A model generated the notes under the pieces. The model worked only from the letters and a program-made list of their open reading frames with translations. It had not been told where the DNA came from and did not search any database. Shown here one piece after another: positions 22,893 to 31,300 of a DNA stretch of 35,226 nucleotides (position 1 is its first letter; every line of letters starts with the position of its first letter). The DNA comes from a virus, in IMG/VR virus record IMGVR_UViG_3300031576_000199, positions 1 to 35,226 of that record. The stretch is one strand, 5' to 3'. Made by a program: the position numbers and the translations under genes.

Positions 22893-23294
22893 ATGCCAGG
22901 GTCGGTTGCCAGCGCCGTGCCGACGACAGTGCTCCCGCAGAGCCTGTCGAGGAGCTTCGACCACGAGCGCGAGTTCCCGGTCGTCGGCAACGAATACCGC
23001 AACGGCGAGAGCCAGAGGTTGTTCCTGGCGGCGAGCAGCCGTAAGCGGTGGCGCCAGGCCAAGCGGCTCACCGCGGCGCAAATGGCCACGCTGCGCAGCT
23101 TCTATCTGGCCCGCAAAGGCCCCCAGGAGCCGTTCTATATCTACGATCCATGGGACACCTCACCGAAGTTCTCCTGGGATGCGACTGGCGTGGCCACAGT
23201 CGGACGCTACACCGTGCGTTTCGGTGGCGCCTTCGAGCAGGTCATGGCGATCGGCCGCGGCGAGGTGTCGATCGAGATGATCGAGATCGCCTGA
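22893..23294 (+). CDS. distal tail protein, gpM-like
   Basis: This 133-residue protein contains FPVVGNEYRNGESQRLFLAA, RKRWRQAKRLTAAQMATLRS, FYLARKGPQEPFYIYDPWDT and GRYTVRFGGAFEQVM. These are hallmarks of the small minor tail family that occupies the gpM position and binds the tape measure end (also similar to DUF2460-type distal proteins). It starts 4 bases after the tape measure stop. A second copy of the same kind of domain is fused at the front of the 1321-residue protein downstream. Confidence 0.7.
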   Translation: MPGSVASAVPTTVLPQSLSRSFDHEREFPVVGNEYRNGESQRLFLAASSRKRWRQAKRLTAAQMATLRSFYLARKGPQEPFYIYDPWDTSPKFSWDATGVATVGRYTVRFGGAFEQVMAIGRGEVSIEMIEIA

Positions 23295-23295
23295 G

Positions 23296-23904
23296 ATGAA
23301 CCGCTCGCCTGACCTTGATGCCCTGGCCATCGCGCAGAACTATCAGTGCCTGCAAACCCTGATCCGTTTTCACGCGGTTCCGGTCTTCGCCAAGGGCGGG
23401 GTCCTGCTCCATGGAACTTTCTCTGTCGCTCTCGGAGTGGCCGATCGGGAGCCGATCTGTGCAAGTGACCGAGTTTTTTTTAGGAAATGGAAGCCGAATG
23501 GGGCCGATCTCAACTGGGTGCCAGCAATCAATTGCATCATCCCGAGGACGGATTATGTGCTAGAAGCCCTCGCTGGCGATCGCGAACTCTCAGGGTATGA
23601 GCGTCGATTCGCGAAGCGGACTTTCGGAAAAACACATCGACTCAACGGCACATCAGCAAGCTGGTCGCTTCAGGAGGATATCGATTTCTACGCGATGCAG
23701 ATTGCCGTGCACGAAGATCACATCGAGGTGGATGTGGATCCCGCCAATCCCACCGGAAATAGCGGCCTGTGGGCGAAGTTGAAGCATCTCGGGCAAGTTC
23801 TCCACCACGGCCTGACTGGGGCGAAAACAGATCCTTTTGACGTACTGGCCGGCCTTCGGAAACGGGGATTGAGCGTGCCAGATTTGAGGACGGCGCGCGC
23901 CTGA
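23296..23904 (+). CDS. unknown protein inserted between distal tail genes
   Basis: The 202-residue product (MNRSPDLDALAIAQNYQCLQ ... LRTARA) is not a family I recognise. It has no signal peptide or membrane segment. A mixed alpha-beta make-up (LHGTFSVALGVADREPICAS; YAMQIAVHEDHIEVDVDPAN; SGLWAKLKHLGQVLHHGL) is visible. The gene uses more A/T-rich codons than both neighbours, including a T7 run at 23474-23480 region, which suggests separate ancestry. It is tightly packed (1-base gap on each side). It may be a moron or a tail accessory factor. Confidence 0.7.
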   Translation: MNRSPDLDALAIAQNYQCLQTLIRFHAVPVFAKGGVLLHGTFSVALGVADREPICASDRVFFRKWKPNGADLNWVPAINCIIPRTDYVLEALAGDRELSGYERRFAKRTFGKTHRLNGTSASWSLQEDIDFYAMQIAVHEDHIEVDVDPANPTGNSGLWAKLKHLGQVLHHGLTGAKTDPFDVLAGLRKRGLSVPDLRTARA

Positions 23905-23905
23905 G

Positions 23906-26900
23906 ATGCCAGACTTCATCGGAAACATCCAGGTTCCGGAGATCGCGGCCTCCGGGACCTTCCCCATCAAACCGGATCCGGGCTGGGGTTTGGCGCACGC
24001 GCCAGAAGTCGCCACCCATCCATTCGGGAGCGGTGAGGCGAAGATCGAGCAGCGCTTCCTGCTCGGCAACGGCGTCAAGCGATACCTGTTCCGCCGGGCG
24101 GCGATGAACGACACCGATCGCGTCGCGCTCCGCGACTTCTGGGAAACCCACAAGGGCGCCTACCAGCCGTTCACCTACAACGCGCCGAGCGACGACGGGC
24201 AGGGCACTTCGGCCGTCACCGTTCGGTTCATCGAGACGGCGCTCTCCTGGGAGTTTCTCGCCTTCCACGTCTCGACGGTCGGGATCACCTTCGCGGAAGT
24301 CCCTGACCCCGCAGCCGCCCCGAGCTACACGCTCAATTCGACGGTGACGAGATTCCCGACGAGCGGTCTGGCGACGGCGCTGCTATCGCAAGTCCAGGAA
24401 ATCATCCCTCTCCTCAAGATCACGGTCCGCCAGGCGGGCTATCCGGTGATCTTCCTATCCGACCGGCGCGCGACGGTCGGCGGGCAACTCTACCAGGCCC
24501 GGCTTCTCGAGTTCAGTGGCATCTCGCAGTCGATGGGCGGCGAGTCGGATGAAGCCTCGTTCTCGTTCGGCAATGCGGACCGGGTAATGCGCGACCTGGC
24601 CAACGACGCGGACCTATTCCGGGCGTCAATCGAATTCAGCCTGTTCCATGTTGGCCAGGGAATCAAGCTCGATCTCTGGAAGGGGGAGGTCATCGACTGG
24701 TCGCTGAGCACGGGGCCGGAGTTCGAGGTCCGCGCCACGGATGGCGTCTATTCCCTGAGCCTGGCTTACCCCAATCGGCGGATCTCTCGGAGCTGCTGGA
24801 AGGATTTTAACGATGGCCTGAACTGTCCGGCCGCGACCCAGGGCGGCTCGAACCTGGGAACGCCATGCGATAAGGGTTTCGACACCGCCCAAGGTTGCGT
24901 ATTCCACACCATGCAGAACTTCTTCGGCGGGATTGTGGCCAAACCGCAATCAGTGCGCCTTCGCGACTGGTCCGAGCCTGGGCTGCGGAAACCACTTATC
25001 ACGAGCACCTCGATCGTGGCTGACTCGATCTACGACAAGGTCCTCCGCGAGATCTGGTGCAACATCGCTGGCGGCGATGACTCGAAGGGCATTAAGGTCA
25101 ACTGCGACCTGGTCTCCGGGCGCGACGAATCGGACTTCTACAACGCGCTCGGCGTCATCGGCGAAGGCCCGCTCGGAAGGCTCGGAACCGGCAACACCCT
25201 CGATGGGCAGATCCACCACGGCGGCAACCTCAGCACCTACGGGCTGCGCGTGAGTCTCGGAGCCGATCCGAATCCAGACCCGTTCTCGCTCGGCGAAGGG
25301 ACCCCGCAGGTGTATGGACCAGAGCGCGCAGCAGGTACCGCCTTTATCGAATTGCGACGCTCTGACGAAACCGGCATCCAGCCAACCCGACTCGACCAGC
25401 ACGCGATGCAGGCCGTCGTGATACAAGGCTTAACGGGTTTCACCTGGACCGGCGCCGGGGCGCGGAGCGCGACGCCTGGTCTTACAAATCCGGTTTGGAC
25501 CGCGGTGAACATGCTCTTGCGCGGGCTGGCGCTGAAGGGCGCGAGCGCCGCCGCGCAGGAAGCCATTTTCGACGTGGCGCAAGCCGTCGCGGCTGCGGCG
25601 GTCTGCGACACGTCCGTTACGAAGCTCGTTGGCTCGGGATCCGAGACGCAGTTTCGTTTTATCGGCGTCGTGCAGGACGAGAAGCCCCTCCGGGATTGGC
25701 TGCAAGAAGCGCTGATGAACTGCCTCGGCTGCTACACCTTCAGTTTCGGAAAGATCAGAATCGGCGTTCGCGTCAACGCTTCCGCGGCGGAGGCCTTCAC
25801 GGACGGCAACATGCTGTTCGGGTCGCTCCAGCTCGCCCCGATCCGGCCGAGCTACAACCACATCACGGTCAACTTCGCGGACGAGGAGTTTGATTTCGTC
25901 CAGAACAGCGTCGTGCTCTACGATATCGATCACGCAAAATGGTTGGGCGGTTCGGCCTCCCCTGTGTTTTTGCGCTCCACCCTGAACCTCACGGGCGCGA
26001 CCACCAAATCGCAAGCGCTCCGGGTCGCGCAGGTGCGGCTCAAGGAAGAGCTCGGCGGCATCAGCCTGACCGAGATGCGACGGGCGCGCACTGCGGCCTG
26101 GAAAACTACCGTGCTCGCTCTCGCGGTCGAGCCGGGCATGGTCGTCTCTATCACACACCCGGATGCGCCGACCGGCAGCGGCAAGTTTCGCGTCACCGGC
26201 TGGCGGTTGAACTCAGATTACTCGATCGACCTCCAGGGGCGGTCCGTCACTGATGGGATGTACGACACGGCGGTAGGGCCGAAACCTGCCGACGTGGTCG
26301 TCTCGCCGATTCCGCCAGAATTTCAGCAGGTTCCCTCGGGTCTCGCGTGGCACCCCGATCACGAGGCGCCGGCCAGCGGCGACCCCATGTTCGATGTCAA
26401 CGACAAGACTTTCGGTCTGGCGCACTCGAATAGGTTCATGGCGGACGGTTCGTCCGTGTCCGTCCTGAAGATCTCCGGGAAACTCCCAGTCAACAGTTTC
26501 ATCGCAAACTCGAAACCCCCGCTACTCGGGACGTTCTCCGTCGCCACGACCGGCGGGTCGCTGCCGGGCGGCAAGACCTACTATGTCGCGGTGTGCGCGA
26601 AGGATTCCGCAGGACGTTTCACGCCGCCATCAAATATCCTCGAAATCCCAGTTCCCGCCGGGACCAGCACGAACAAGATCACCCTCAGCGGAATCACCTG
26701 GCCCTCCGGGAGCTACGCGGGGTATCTCGTTTTCGGGGCGATCGATGACATTCGGATGCTCACCCGGCAGTCCGATGTGACCATAGCGCTCCCGTCCACG
26801 ATCGAACTGACCGCGGCGTTCGTGCGCTCCACCCTGAGTTTCCCGAGCTACCGCTTCTCGAAGCTGGTGGCGAAGATCAAGCGCGTCGCCGGCAGCGGCG

Positions 26901-27871
26901 CCCTGGGACATTCCGGCGTCGTCGGCACGGCGATCGATTCGGTCGCGCTCAACAAGATCACGGTTACGGGCCTCGCCGATCCGGGCGACAATTGGGCGGG
27001 CCGGGACCTCTCGGTCATCGCGGACGTGAGCGATGGCTCGGCCGGCGTCTGGAACTTCAACTGCACGGCCTACAACACTTCGACCGGCGAGTTCACGGTG
27101 ACGCCGGATCCCCAGGCCGCGGGAGTTCAGGCCAGCGACACCCTGATCATCCGAACGGCTCCGACCACCGTGAGCAGCACGACCATCGGAGACGCGAAGT
27201 ACATCAACAAGCTCGCCCCGTCGGGGCTGACAGTCGATGCCGAGAAAAATCACCTGGTCCGGATCATCGCCGGGCCCGGGCGCGGACAGATGCGGCGCAT
27301 CTTGAGCAACACCGCGACGGTGCTGACCGTGGACCGCCCGTGGACTACGACTCCAACCTCAGGCTCTCGATTCGTCGTTGAGCCGCCCGACTGGGATCAG
27401 GAGGTCGAAGGCTCCGAAGTGCTGAACGCGGACCCGGCGCACACCTCCCAACTCGAGATCGTGTTCGACAACTGGCCGGATACGACCGTGCTGGTCGGGG
27501 TGTTCGCCGTCGACGTTGCCGGCAGCGAGACGCCGGAGGAGCTGGCCGTCTTCCGGGAGACTTTCCTGTACGGCTTTGATTTTCTGGTCGAGCCGCTGAC
27601 CGGCGATCAGGTCAGCCGTGTCGACGTGATCAATATCGACCTGGCCGCGAACCACACGATGGCGATCCCCGGCCACGCGATCGGGACCGTGATCATCTAC
27701 GTCATCAACCAAACCGGCGCCGCGAACTTCACGGTGACCTGGCCGGCTTCCTTCGACGGCATGGGCGATTATCCGATGCCCACTGGCGCCGGGAAATCAA
27801 TCCGCCTCGCCTTCCACAAAAAGAGCGGGACGGAAATGGAGCTTCTATGGGGACCAATCGAGAAAGGGTGA
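23906..27871 (+). CDS. fused distal tail / baseplate hub protein (gpM-, gpL- and gpJ-like regions)
   Basis: A 1321-residue fusion. Residues 1-115 repeat a gpM/DUF2460-like domain (EQRFLLGNGVKRYLFRRAAM, LRDFWETHKGAYQPFTYNAP). Residues about 150-360 form a DUF2163/gpL-like domain with four cysteines C297, C307, C321 and C331 (RSCWKDFNDGLNC, GTPCDKGFDTAQGC); in lambda gpL the equivalent cysteines hold an iron-sulfur cluster. Residues about 560-800 resemble the tail-tip hub (gpJ/TipJ class: DWLQEALMNCLGCYTFSFGK; RVTGWRLNSDYSIDLQGRSV). The remainder is beta-sandwich and FN3-like sequence (LPGGKTYYVAVCAKDSAGRF). One polypeptide thus replaces three lambda proteins at the tail tip. Confidence 0.8.
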   Translation: MPDFIGNIQVPEIAASGTFPIKPDPGWGLAHAPEVATHPFGSGEAKIEQRFLLGNGVKRYLFRRAAMNDTDRVALRDFWETHKGAYQPFTYNAPSDDGQGTSAVTVRFIETALSWEFLAFHVSTVGITFAEVPDPAAAPSYTLNSTVTRFPTSGLATALLSQVQEIIPLLKITVRQAGYPVIFLSDRRATVGGQLYQARLLEFSGISQSMGGESDEASFSFGNADRVMRDLANDADLFRASIEFSLFHVGQGIKLDLWKGEVIDWSLSTGPEFEVRATDGVYSLSLAYPNRRISRSCWKDFNDGLNCPAATQGGSNLGTPCDKGFDTAQGCVFHTMQNFFGGIVAKPQSVRLRDWSEPGLRKPLITSTSIVADSIYDKVLREIWCNIAGGDDSKGIKVNCDLVSGRDESDFYNALGVIGEGPLGRLGTGNTLDGQIHHGGNLSTYGLRVSLGADPNPDPFSLGEGTPQVYGPERAAGTAFIELRRSDETGIQPTRLDQHAMQAVVIQGLTGFTWTGAGARSATPGLTNPVWTAVNMLLRGLALKGASAAAQEAIFDVAQAVAAAAVCDTSVTKLVGSGSETQFRFIGVVQDEKPLRDWLQEALMNCLGCYTFSFGKIRIGVRVNASAAEAFTDGNMLFGSLQLAPIRPSYNHITVNFADEEFDFVQNSVVLYDIDHAKWLGGSASPVFLRSTLNLTGATTKSQALRVAQVRLKEELGGISLTEMRRARTAAWKTTVLALAVEPGMVVSITHPDAPTGSGKFRVTGWRLNSDYSIDLQGRSVTDGMYDTAVGPKPADVVVSPIPPEFQQVPSGLAWHPDHEAPASGDPMFDVNDKTFGLAHSNRFMADGSSVSVLKISGKLPVNSFIANSKPPLLGTFSVATTGGSLPGGKTYYVAVCAKDSAGRFTPPSNILEIPVPAGTSTNKITLSGITWPSGSYAGYLVFGAIDDIRMLTRQSDVTIALPSTIELTAAFVRSTLSFPSYRFSKLVAKIKRVAGSGALGHSGVVGTAIDSVALNKITVTGLADPGDNWAGRDLSVIADVSDGSAGVWNFNCTAYNTSTGEFTVTPDPQAAGVQASDTLIIRTAPTTVSSTTIGDAKYINKLAPSGLTVDAEKNHLVRIIAGPGRGQMRRILSNTATVLTVDRPWTTTPTSGSRFVVEPPDWDQEVEGSEVLNADPAHTSQLEIVFDNWPDTTVLVGVFAVDVAGSETPEELAVFRETFLYGFDFLVEPLTGDQVSRVDVINIDLAANHTMAIPGHAIGTVIIYVINQTGAANFTVTWPASFDGMGDYPMPTGAGKSIRLAFHKKSGTEMELLWGPIEKG

Positions 27872-27879
27872 GGCTTGAA

Positions 27880-29463
27880 ATGTTGAGAACTCTCTGCATC
27901 TTGCTGATAGTCACGGGCGTGGCTTGCGCCCAGGCATTCGACCAACGCATGAGGACCCTGACGCTCTCGCCGCGCGGCACGGGAGCGGGCCAGACCGGAC
28001 AGGCCTGCTTTGAGGAATTGCGCGCGAATGGGACGAACACCGCGTGCCTGAAGGCGCCCGACAGCTTGAGCGCCACGATCGGATGGTCGTTGCCGAGCTC
28101 GGATGGAACCAACGGTCAGGTGCTCACGACGAATGGGGCAGGGGCCCTGTCTTGGAGTTCTGGTGGTGGAAGCGGCACAACCATTACCGTCAACGGATCG
28201 CCTTTGGCCGCGACGAGCGCCGACTTCGACGATTCCACCCCGGCCGCGCCGGCCAACAAATACAACGTCAAGTGGCAGAAGGACGCCCTCACGCCCACCA
28301 ACATCTCCGCCTACGTCGATCCAACGCTGTTTGTGACGCCGACCTGGGGATCGGGATCGACCCTGACCTGGACCTTCGACGATGGAGTTAACGATCTGGT
28401 GTTGGCGTTCAGCAGTGGAGCGTCCGGCCAAGGCATCATGGCGGTTCAGGGGCAGATCAACTCCCGAAACATCTACCCTGATACCGATGCGGCCTATCAG
28501 CTAGGACAACTGCCGAGTTTGCGGTACGCCAGTGCGGCGATCAACGCCATCGATCTCGGCAAGGCTTCCGCCACCGTGGGCGTTCTCAATATCTACCACA
28601 GCGCCGTGGGCGGAACCGCGACCATACGCGGCGGCAATGTGACGGCTTCAGGATCGGACATCGAGTTCGTCCTTCCTACCAGCGCCGCCATCTACCCCAG
28701 CGCCGACAACGCTTTCAACAACGGTTTGGCCACCCGCCAGTGGGGCAATACCTATTCGGCGCGGTTTACTGCCAGCACCGATCCGGCTTCGGGCAACGAG
28801 TTGACGCGGCGCTCTTACAACGACTCGACCTACGGGCGGTTAGCTGTAGCGAACACCTGGACGGCCGGTCAAACGTTCAATGCCGCACTCGCCATCAATG
28901 CTACGGCAACCGGGCGTTCGTGGTTTTTCGCTGCCAACAATACCTACGCCATCGGAGATGCCGTCAACACAGCCATCGAGATCAACTCCAACATTTTCAA
29001 AGCGGGACAAACGGGAACGACACTCGGGCAACTATGGCTACGTGACGAACTCGGCGGGACTACCTTCATCATGCGCGGTGTTGGTGGTGCAGCAGATATC
29101 GATGGTAATCTGATCCCCAAAACTGATCTCAATCACGCTATCGGGACAGCTGGTCGCCGCTTTAGTGATCTCCGCGTCAACACTGCTACTTTTTCTGGAG
29201 CCGTTACATTCTCATCTACCATTGCCGTAACAGGAGCCTCCACGTTCACGGGCGGCACAACCCACAACGGCGGTCTACAAACTGGATCGAGCGCCAATTC
29301 GACGCTCTACATCGGCGGAAGCGGCAACTTCTACACCCGGACCTTTTCCGGCGGCGATGTCAGTTGCGGCGGCGTAACGGATGGATGGATGGGGGTCAGG
29401 ACGGACACCAACGAGCTTCAGGTTTGCATCGGCGGCGTAGTAAAGAAAGTGGCCCTGGCATGA
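27880..29463 (+). CDS. second fibre-like protein with signal peptide
   Basis: I start at ATG 27880 (after AAAGGGTGAGGCTTGAA), not the in-frame ATG 27847 inside the hub gene, because this yields a signal peptide MLRTLCILLIVTGVACAQAF with an ACA-Gln junction. The 527-residue protein is fibre-like: DGTNGQVLTTNGAGALSWSS, then four copies of a trimeric-fibre motif. These are near residue 196 (IYPDTDAAYQLG), 270 (IYPSADNAFNNG...RQWGNTYSARF), 353 (NTYAIGDAVNT) and 409 (LIPKTDLNHAIGTAGRRFSD). Cys pairs (QACFEELRANGTNTAC; DVSCGG...LQVCIGG) fit an oxidising compartment. It sits where lambda has its side-tail-fibre genes. Confidence 0.7.
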   Translation: MLRTLCILLIVTGVACAQAFDQRMRTLTLSPRGTGAGQTGQACFEELRANGTNTACLKAPDSLSATIGWSLPSSDGTNGQVLTTNGAGALSWSSGGGSGTTITVNGSPLAATSADFDDSTPAAPANKYNVKWQKDALTPTNISAYVDPTLFVTPTWGSGSTLTWTFDDGVNDLVLAFSSGASGQGIMAVQGQINSRNIYPDTDAAYQLGQLPSLRYASAAINAIDLGKASATVGVLNIYHSAVGGTATIRGGNVTASGSDIEFVLPTSAAIYPSADNAFNNGLATRQWGNTYSARFTASTDPASGNELTRRSYNDSTYGRLAVANTWTAGQTFNAALAINATATGRSWFFAANNTYAIGDAVNTAIEINSNIFKAGQTGTTLGQLWLRDELGGTTFIMRGVGGAADIDGNLIPKTDLNHAIGTAGRRFSDLRVNTATFSGAVTFSSTIAVTGASTFTGGTTHNGGLQTGSSANSTLYIGGSGNFYTRTFSGGDVSCGGVTDGWMGVRTDTNELQVCIGGVVKKVALA

Positions 29464-29984
29464 GCGACTGGCGCAGCCTGGCAGCGAATTTCTCGGTTGA
29501 TCTCGTCGGCCAGCCGGACGACCGCCTTGGAACCTGGGGCTTGGCCGAGGCCGCGCTGAATGAGATCACCTTTAGCCATCGCCCGCCAGAGAAGCACGTC
29601 GTAGAGATCGGCGGGGTCTTCGGAACTCTTGACGCCCGCATCCGGGAAGTTTTGCGGATGGAGGATGGCGGCCAGCAGGTCATGGAAGTCGCATCCTTCG
29701 AGGGTTGCGGGTTCCTGTTCGGCCTATTGAGCACGGCACCGGGCGGGAGCGTGCAAGCGTACCCGGCAGCCGACAACTGCTGGCTCTATCTCCAGGGCAA
29801 CGTGACCGGCGAGCAGCCGAGCATAAGCTTGCCGATCGCGCACAACCCGTTGCGGACGGTGTTCGCCTTGGAGCGTGACGGGAAGCTGGTCATCAAGTTC
29901 GCCGTGTACCTCAAGGACTTCCATAACCCGGTGCACCTGGAAGCGAGTTTCGTGTTAGAGTACCGTTTCAGGAGAACAACATGA
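29460..29984 (+). CDS. unknown protein following the fibre gene
   Basis: ATG 29460 overlaps the fibre stop (ATGA) and gives 174 residues; the longer GTG-started frame from 29364 lies inside the fibre gene. It starts MSDWRSLAANFSVDLVGQPD and continues LNEITFSHRPPEKHVVEIGG, GVFGTLDARIREVL and FVLEYRFRRTT. No signal peptide, no recognised family. Position after a fibre suggests a fibre chaperone or tip accessory protein, by analogy only. Confidence 0.65.
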   Translation: MSDWRSLAANFSVDLVGQPDDRLGTWGLAEAALNEITFSHRPPEKHVVEIGGVFGTLDARIREVLRMEDGGQQVMEVASFEGCGFLFGLLSTAPGGSVQAYPAADNCWLYLQGNVTGEQPSISLPIAHNPLRTVFALERDGKLVIKFAVYLKDFHNPVHLEASFVLEYRFRRTT

Positions 29985-30370
29985 GGAAGTTTTGTTTTAT
30001 GATCGCGGTTTGTTTCACGTGGAACGTGCTGGCGCAGGAGAGCGCGCCGCCGGCGAAGGCGGCCGAAGAGAAGCCGGTGGGCGCGGCGAGCGCCAAGGCT
30101 GACAACCGTCCACCCGCGGTGACCCCGGAACAGAAGGCGCTGCTCTGGGAGGCTCGCGCGAACATTCTCCAGATCGAGCAGGGCTTTGACCGGCTGCGGG
30201 CGCAGTTCAAGGACTGGAGCGACCGCCAGCAAATCGTTCTGAGGCAACTCGATCTCGAAGCGCGCCGGGCGGCCGGATGGGAGCTAGACCCGAAGCTCGA
30301 ATGGGCGAAGATCGCCCAGCCGGCCGCGGCCAACGGCCCGCCGGCGAAGCCGAAAGATGCGCCTCGCTGA
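29981..30370 (+). CDS. small exported helical protein
   Basis: The 129-residue product starts MRKFCFMIAVCFTWNVLAQE, a signal peptide with a VLA-Gln junction. After an Ala/Pro/Lys-rich linker comes one long helix (QKALLWEARANILQIEQGFD ... RQLDLEARRAAGW) and a Pro-rich end. It resembles small periplasmic coiled-coil proteins, and an o-spanin-like or envelope spacer role is conceivable. Unknown family. It is the last gene of the late block and overlaps its predecessor by 4 bases. Confidence 0.7.
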   Translation: MRKFCFMIAVCFTWNVLAQESAPPAKAAEEKPVGAASAKADNRPPAVTPEQKALLWEARANILQIEQGFDRLRAQFKDWSDRQQIVLRQLDLEARRAAGWELDPKLEWAKIAQPAAANGPPAKPKDAPR

Positions 30371-30429
30371 GCCGTCATCGGCGGTTGAGCGAAGAAAGGA
30401 GGCCGCTGCGGCAATACCTTGAAGAGCCT

Positions 30430-30471
30430 GGTTCGGGCGCGACCCACTCACGGGAGGCCGCGCCCCGAACC
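30430..30471 (+). terminator. strong hairpin after the late operon
   Basis: GGTTCGGGCGCG (30430-30441) pairs with CGCGCCCCGAACC (30459-30471) with one bulged base, forming a 12-bp stem around a 17-base loop. It sits 60 bases after the last late gene. There is no directly adjacent T run (ACCTTTTAG follows only at 30521), so it may be a weak intrinsic or Rho-assisted terminator. Confidence 0.45.
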
Positions 30472-30582
30472 ACAACCGACTGCCCAAAAAGGCAACCCGA
30501 CGGCTTCAGCTCGGGCGCTGACCTTTTAGAATCAATCACCTACCTCGAATTATTAAATTCTGTTCATGAACGCAGATTCCGC

Positions 30583-30611
30583 TTGACACCTTCCGGGAGT
30601 GGGCGCATAAT
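30583..30611 (+). promoter_or_regulatory. sigma70-type promoter of the early region
   Basis: A perfect TTGACA -35 hexamer (30583-30588) and CATAAT (30606-30611) are separated by exactly 17 bases. They lie in an AT-richer pocket of otherwise GC-rich DNA. The expected start point is near 30618, just before the palindrome. This is the best promoter in the window and would drive the micro-gene and recombination operon. Confidence 0.8.
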
Positions 30612-30622
30612 CTGAGGCGCTG

Positions 30623-30642
30623 TTTAGTTAACATTAACTAAA
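30623..30642 (+). promoter_or_regulatory. perfect palindromic operator
   Basis: TTTAGTTAA (30623-30631) and TTAACTAAA (30634-30642) are exact inverted repeats with a CA spacer. The site begins about 5 bases after the expected transcription start and ends 13 bases before the first ATG, so a bound repressor dimer would block the promoter. The Cro/YdaS-like protein encoded at 30829 is the obvious local candidate. Confidence 0.75.
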
Positions 30643-30655
30643 AACTGGGGGAAGT

Positions 30656-30826
30656 ATGGCGAAAGACGAGAGGGAACGGAAGCGGAACGCGGTGCAGGCC
30701 GCATGGCGGGCGCTGGTGCTGGTGGTGCCGATGCCCAGAGATGAGGAGGAGACGAAGGACAGGTGGTGTGCGGCCGCTTCTGAATTGCTCGTCGCGGCCT
30801 TCCCGGAGTACCTGGGGCAGGGTTAG
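30656..30826 (+). CDS. small early protein, unknown function
   Basis: The first gene after the promoter-operator. ATG 30656 follows GGGGGAAGT, and TAG is at 30824-30826. The 56-residue product starts MAKDERERKRNAVQAAWRAL and has a helical, basic N-terminus with a Trp-Cys containing second helix (KDRWCAAASELLVAAFPEYL). No family recognised. Small basic phage-early proteins often bind host factors. Confidence 0.6.
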   Translation: MAKDERERKRNAVQAAWRALVLVVPMPRDEEETKDRWCAAASELLVAAFPEYLGQG

Positions 30827-30828
30827 GC

Positions 30829-31056
30829 ATGGACGCGAACGTCGAGTTGGCGCTCCGACACGGGCTGGTCGGTCGCTTGGCGAAACGGTTGAAGGTCTCG
30901 CCCACGGCTGTCTCTTTGGTGCTGCACGGCAAATCGAAATCGGCCCGCATCAGCGCGGCGCTCGACAAGGCTCTCTTCCACGCCGGCCAAATCGAAGCGC
31001 GCCGGCGGCTGAAGGCGGAGCCGCAGGAAAGGCGGAGACTCGATGCCGTGGGATAG
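30829..31056 (+). CDS. Cro/YdaS-like helix-turn-helix regulator
   Basis: The 75-residue protein contains LVGRLAKRLKVSPTAVSLVL followed by HGKSKSARISAALDKAL. This is a helix-turn-helix with the residue pattern of small Cro or YdaS-type phage repressors (helix 2 LAKRLK, turn VS, recognition helix PTAVSLVLHG). Its basic C-terminus (EARRRLKAEPQERRRL) can add DNA contacts. It begins 2 bases after the preceding stop and lies 190 bases downstream of the palindromic operator, so autoregulation of this promoter is the natural model. Confidence 0.75.
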   Translation: MDANVELALRHGLVGRLAKRLKVSPTAVSLVLHGKSKSARISAALDKALFHAGQIEARRRLKAEPQERRRLDAVG

Positions 31057-31162
31057 GCGCGACGTGTCGTACCTCTGGGCCGCGCTCTTGGTGTTCATCC
31101 TCGGCTGCGGCGTGGGCCTACTGCTGTGCGAGCTTCAATGGCAGTCTTGGTTGCGGAGGTAG
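31043..31162 (+). CDS. 39-residue membrane micro-protein
   Basis: ATG 31043 overlaps the end of the regulator gene; TAG is at 31160-31162. The product, MPWDRRDVSYLWAALLVFIL and on, has one membrane span (LWAALLVFILGCGVGLLLC, about residues 11-29) and a basic, Trp-containing tail. A GGAGAC site precedes it. Small early membrane proteins are often superinfection-exclusion or holin-like, but nothing here decides. Confidence 0.6.
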   Translation: MPWDRRDVSYLWAALLVFILGCGVGLLLCELQWQSWLRR

Positions 31163-31165
31163 GCC

Positions 31166-31300
31166 ATGACGGAAATCGAGCTGGGCGAGTGGCAACCCGA
31201 GATCGAGGGCGATGTGGATTGGGAACTCGAGCAAGAGGCGGCGGTCGAAGAGTACCCGGCGGTCGTAGAAGAGGATGAGGCGCATGGACTTGAACGTTGA
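31166..31300 (+). CDS. 44-residue acidic micro-protein
   Basis: ATG 31166 follows the previous stop by 3 bases, with GCGGAGGTAG as the ribosome-binding site. The product (MTEIELGEWQPEIEGDVDWE ... EEYPAVVEEDEAHGLER) is extremely acidic. Such proteins may mimic DNA and block nucleases or other DNA-binding proteins, which is only a suggestion from charge. Its end overlaps the next gene by 17 bases. Confidence 0.55.
   Translation: MTEIELGEWQPEIEGDVDWELEQEAAVEEYPAVVEEDEAHGLER

Noticed and set aside
30481-30515. Two further small hairpins (TGCC/GGCA and CCCGA/TCGGG)
   Set aside because: The stems are only 4-5 bp with no T run, so they are not convincing terminators.
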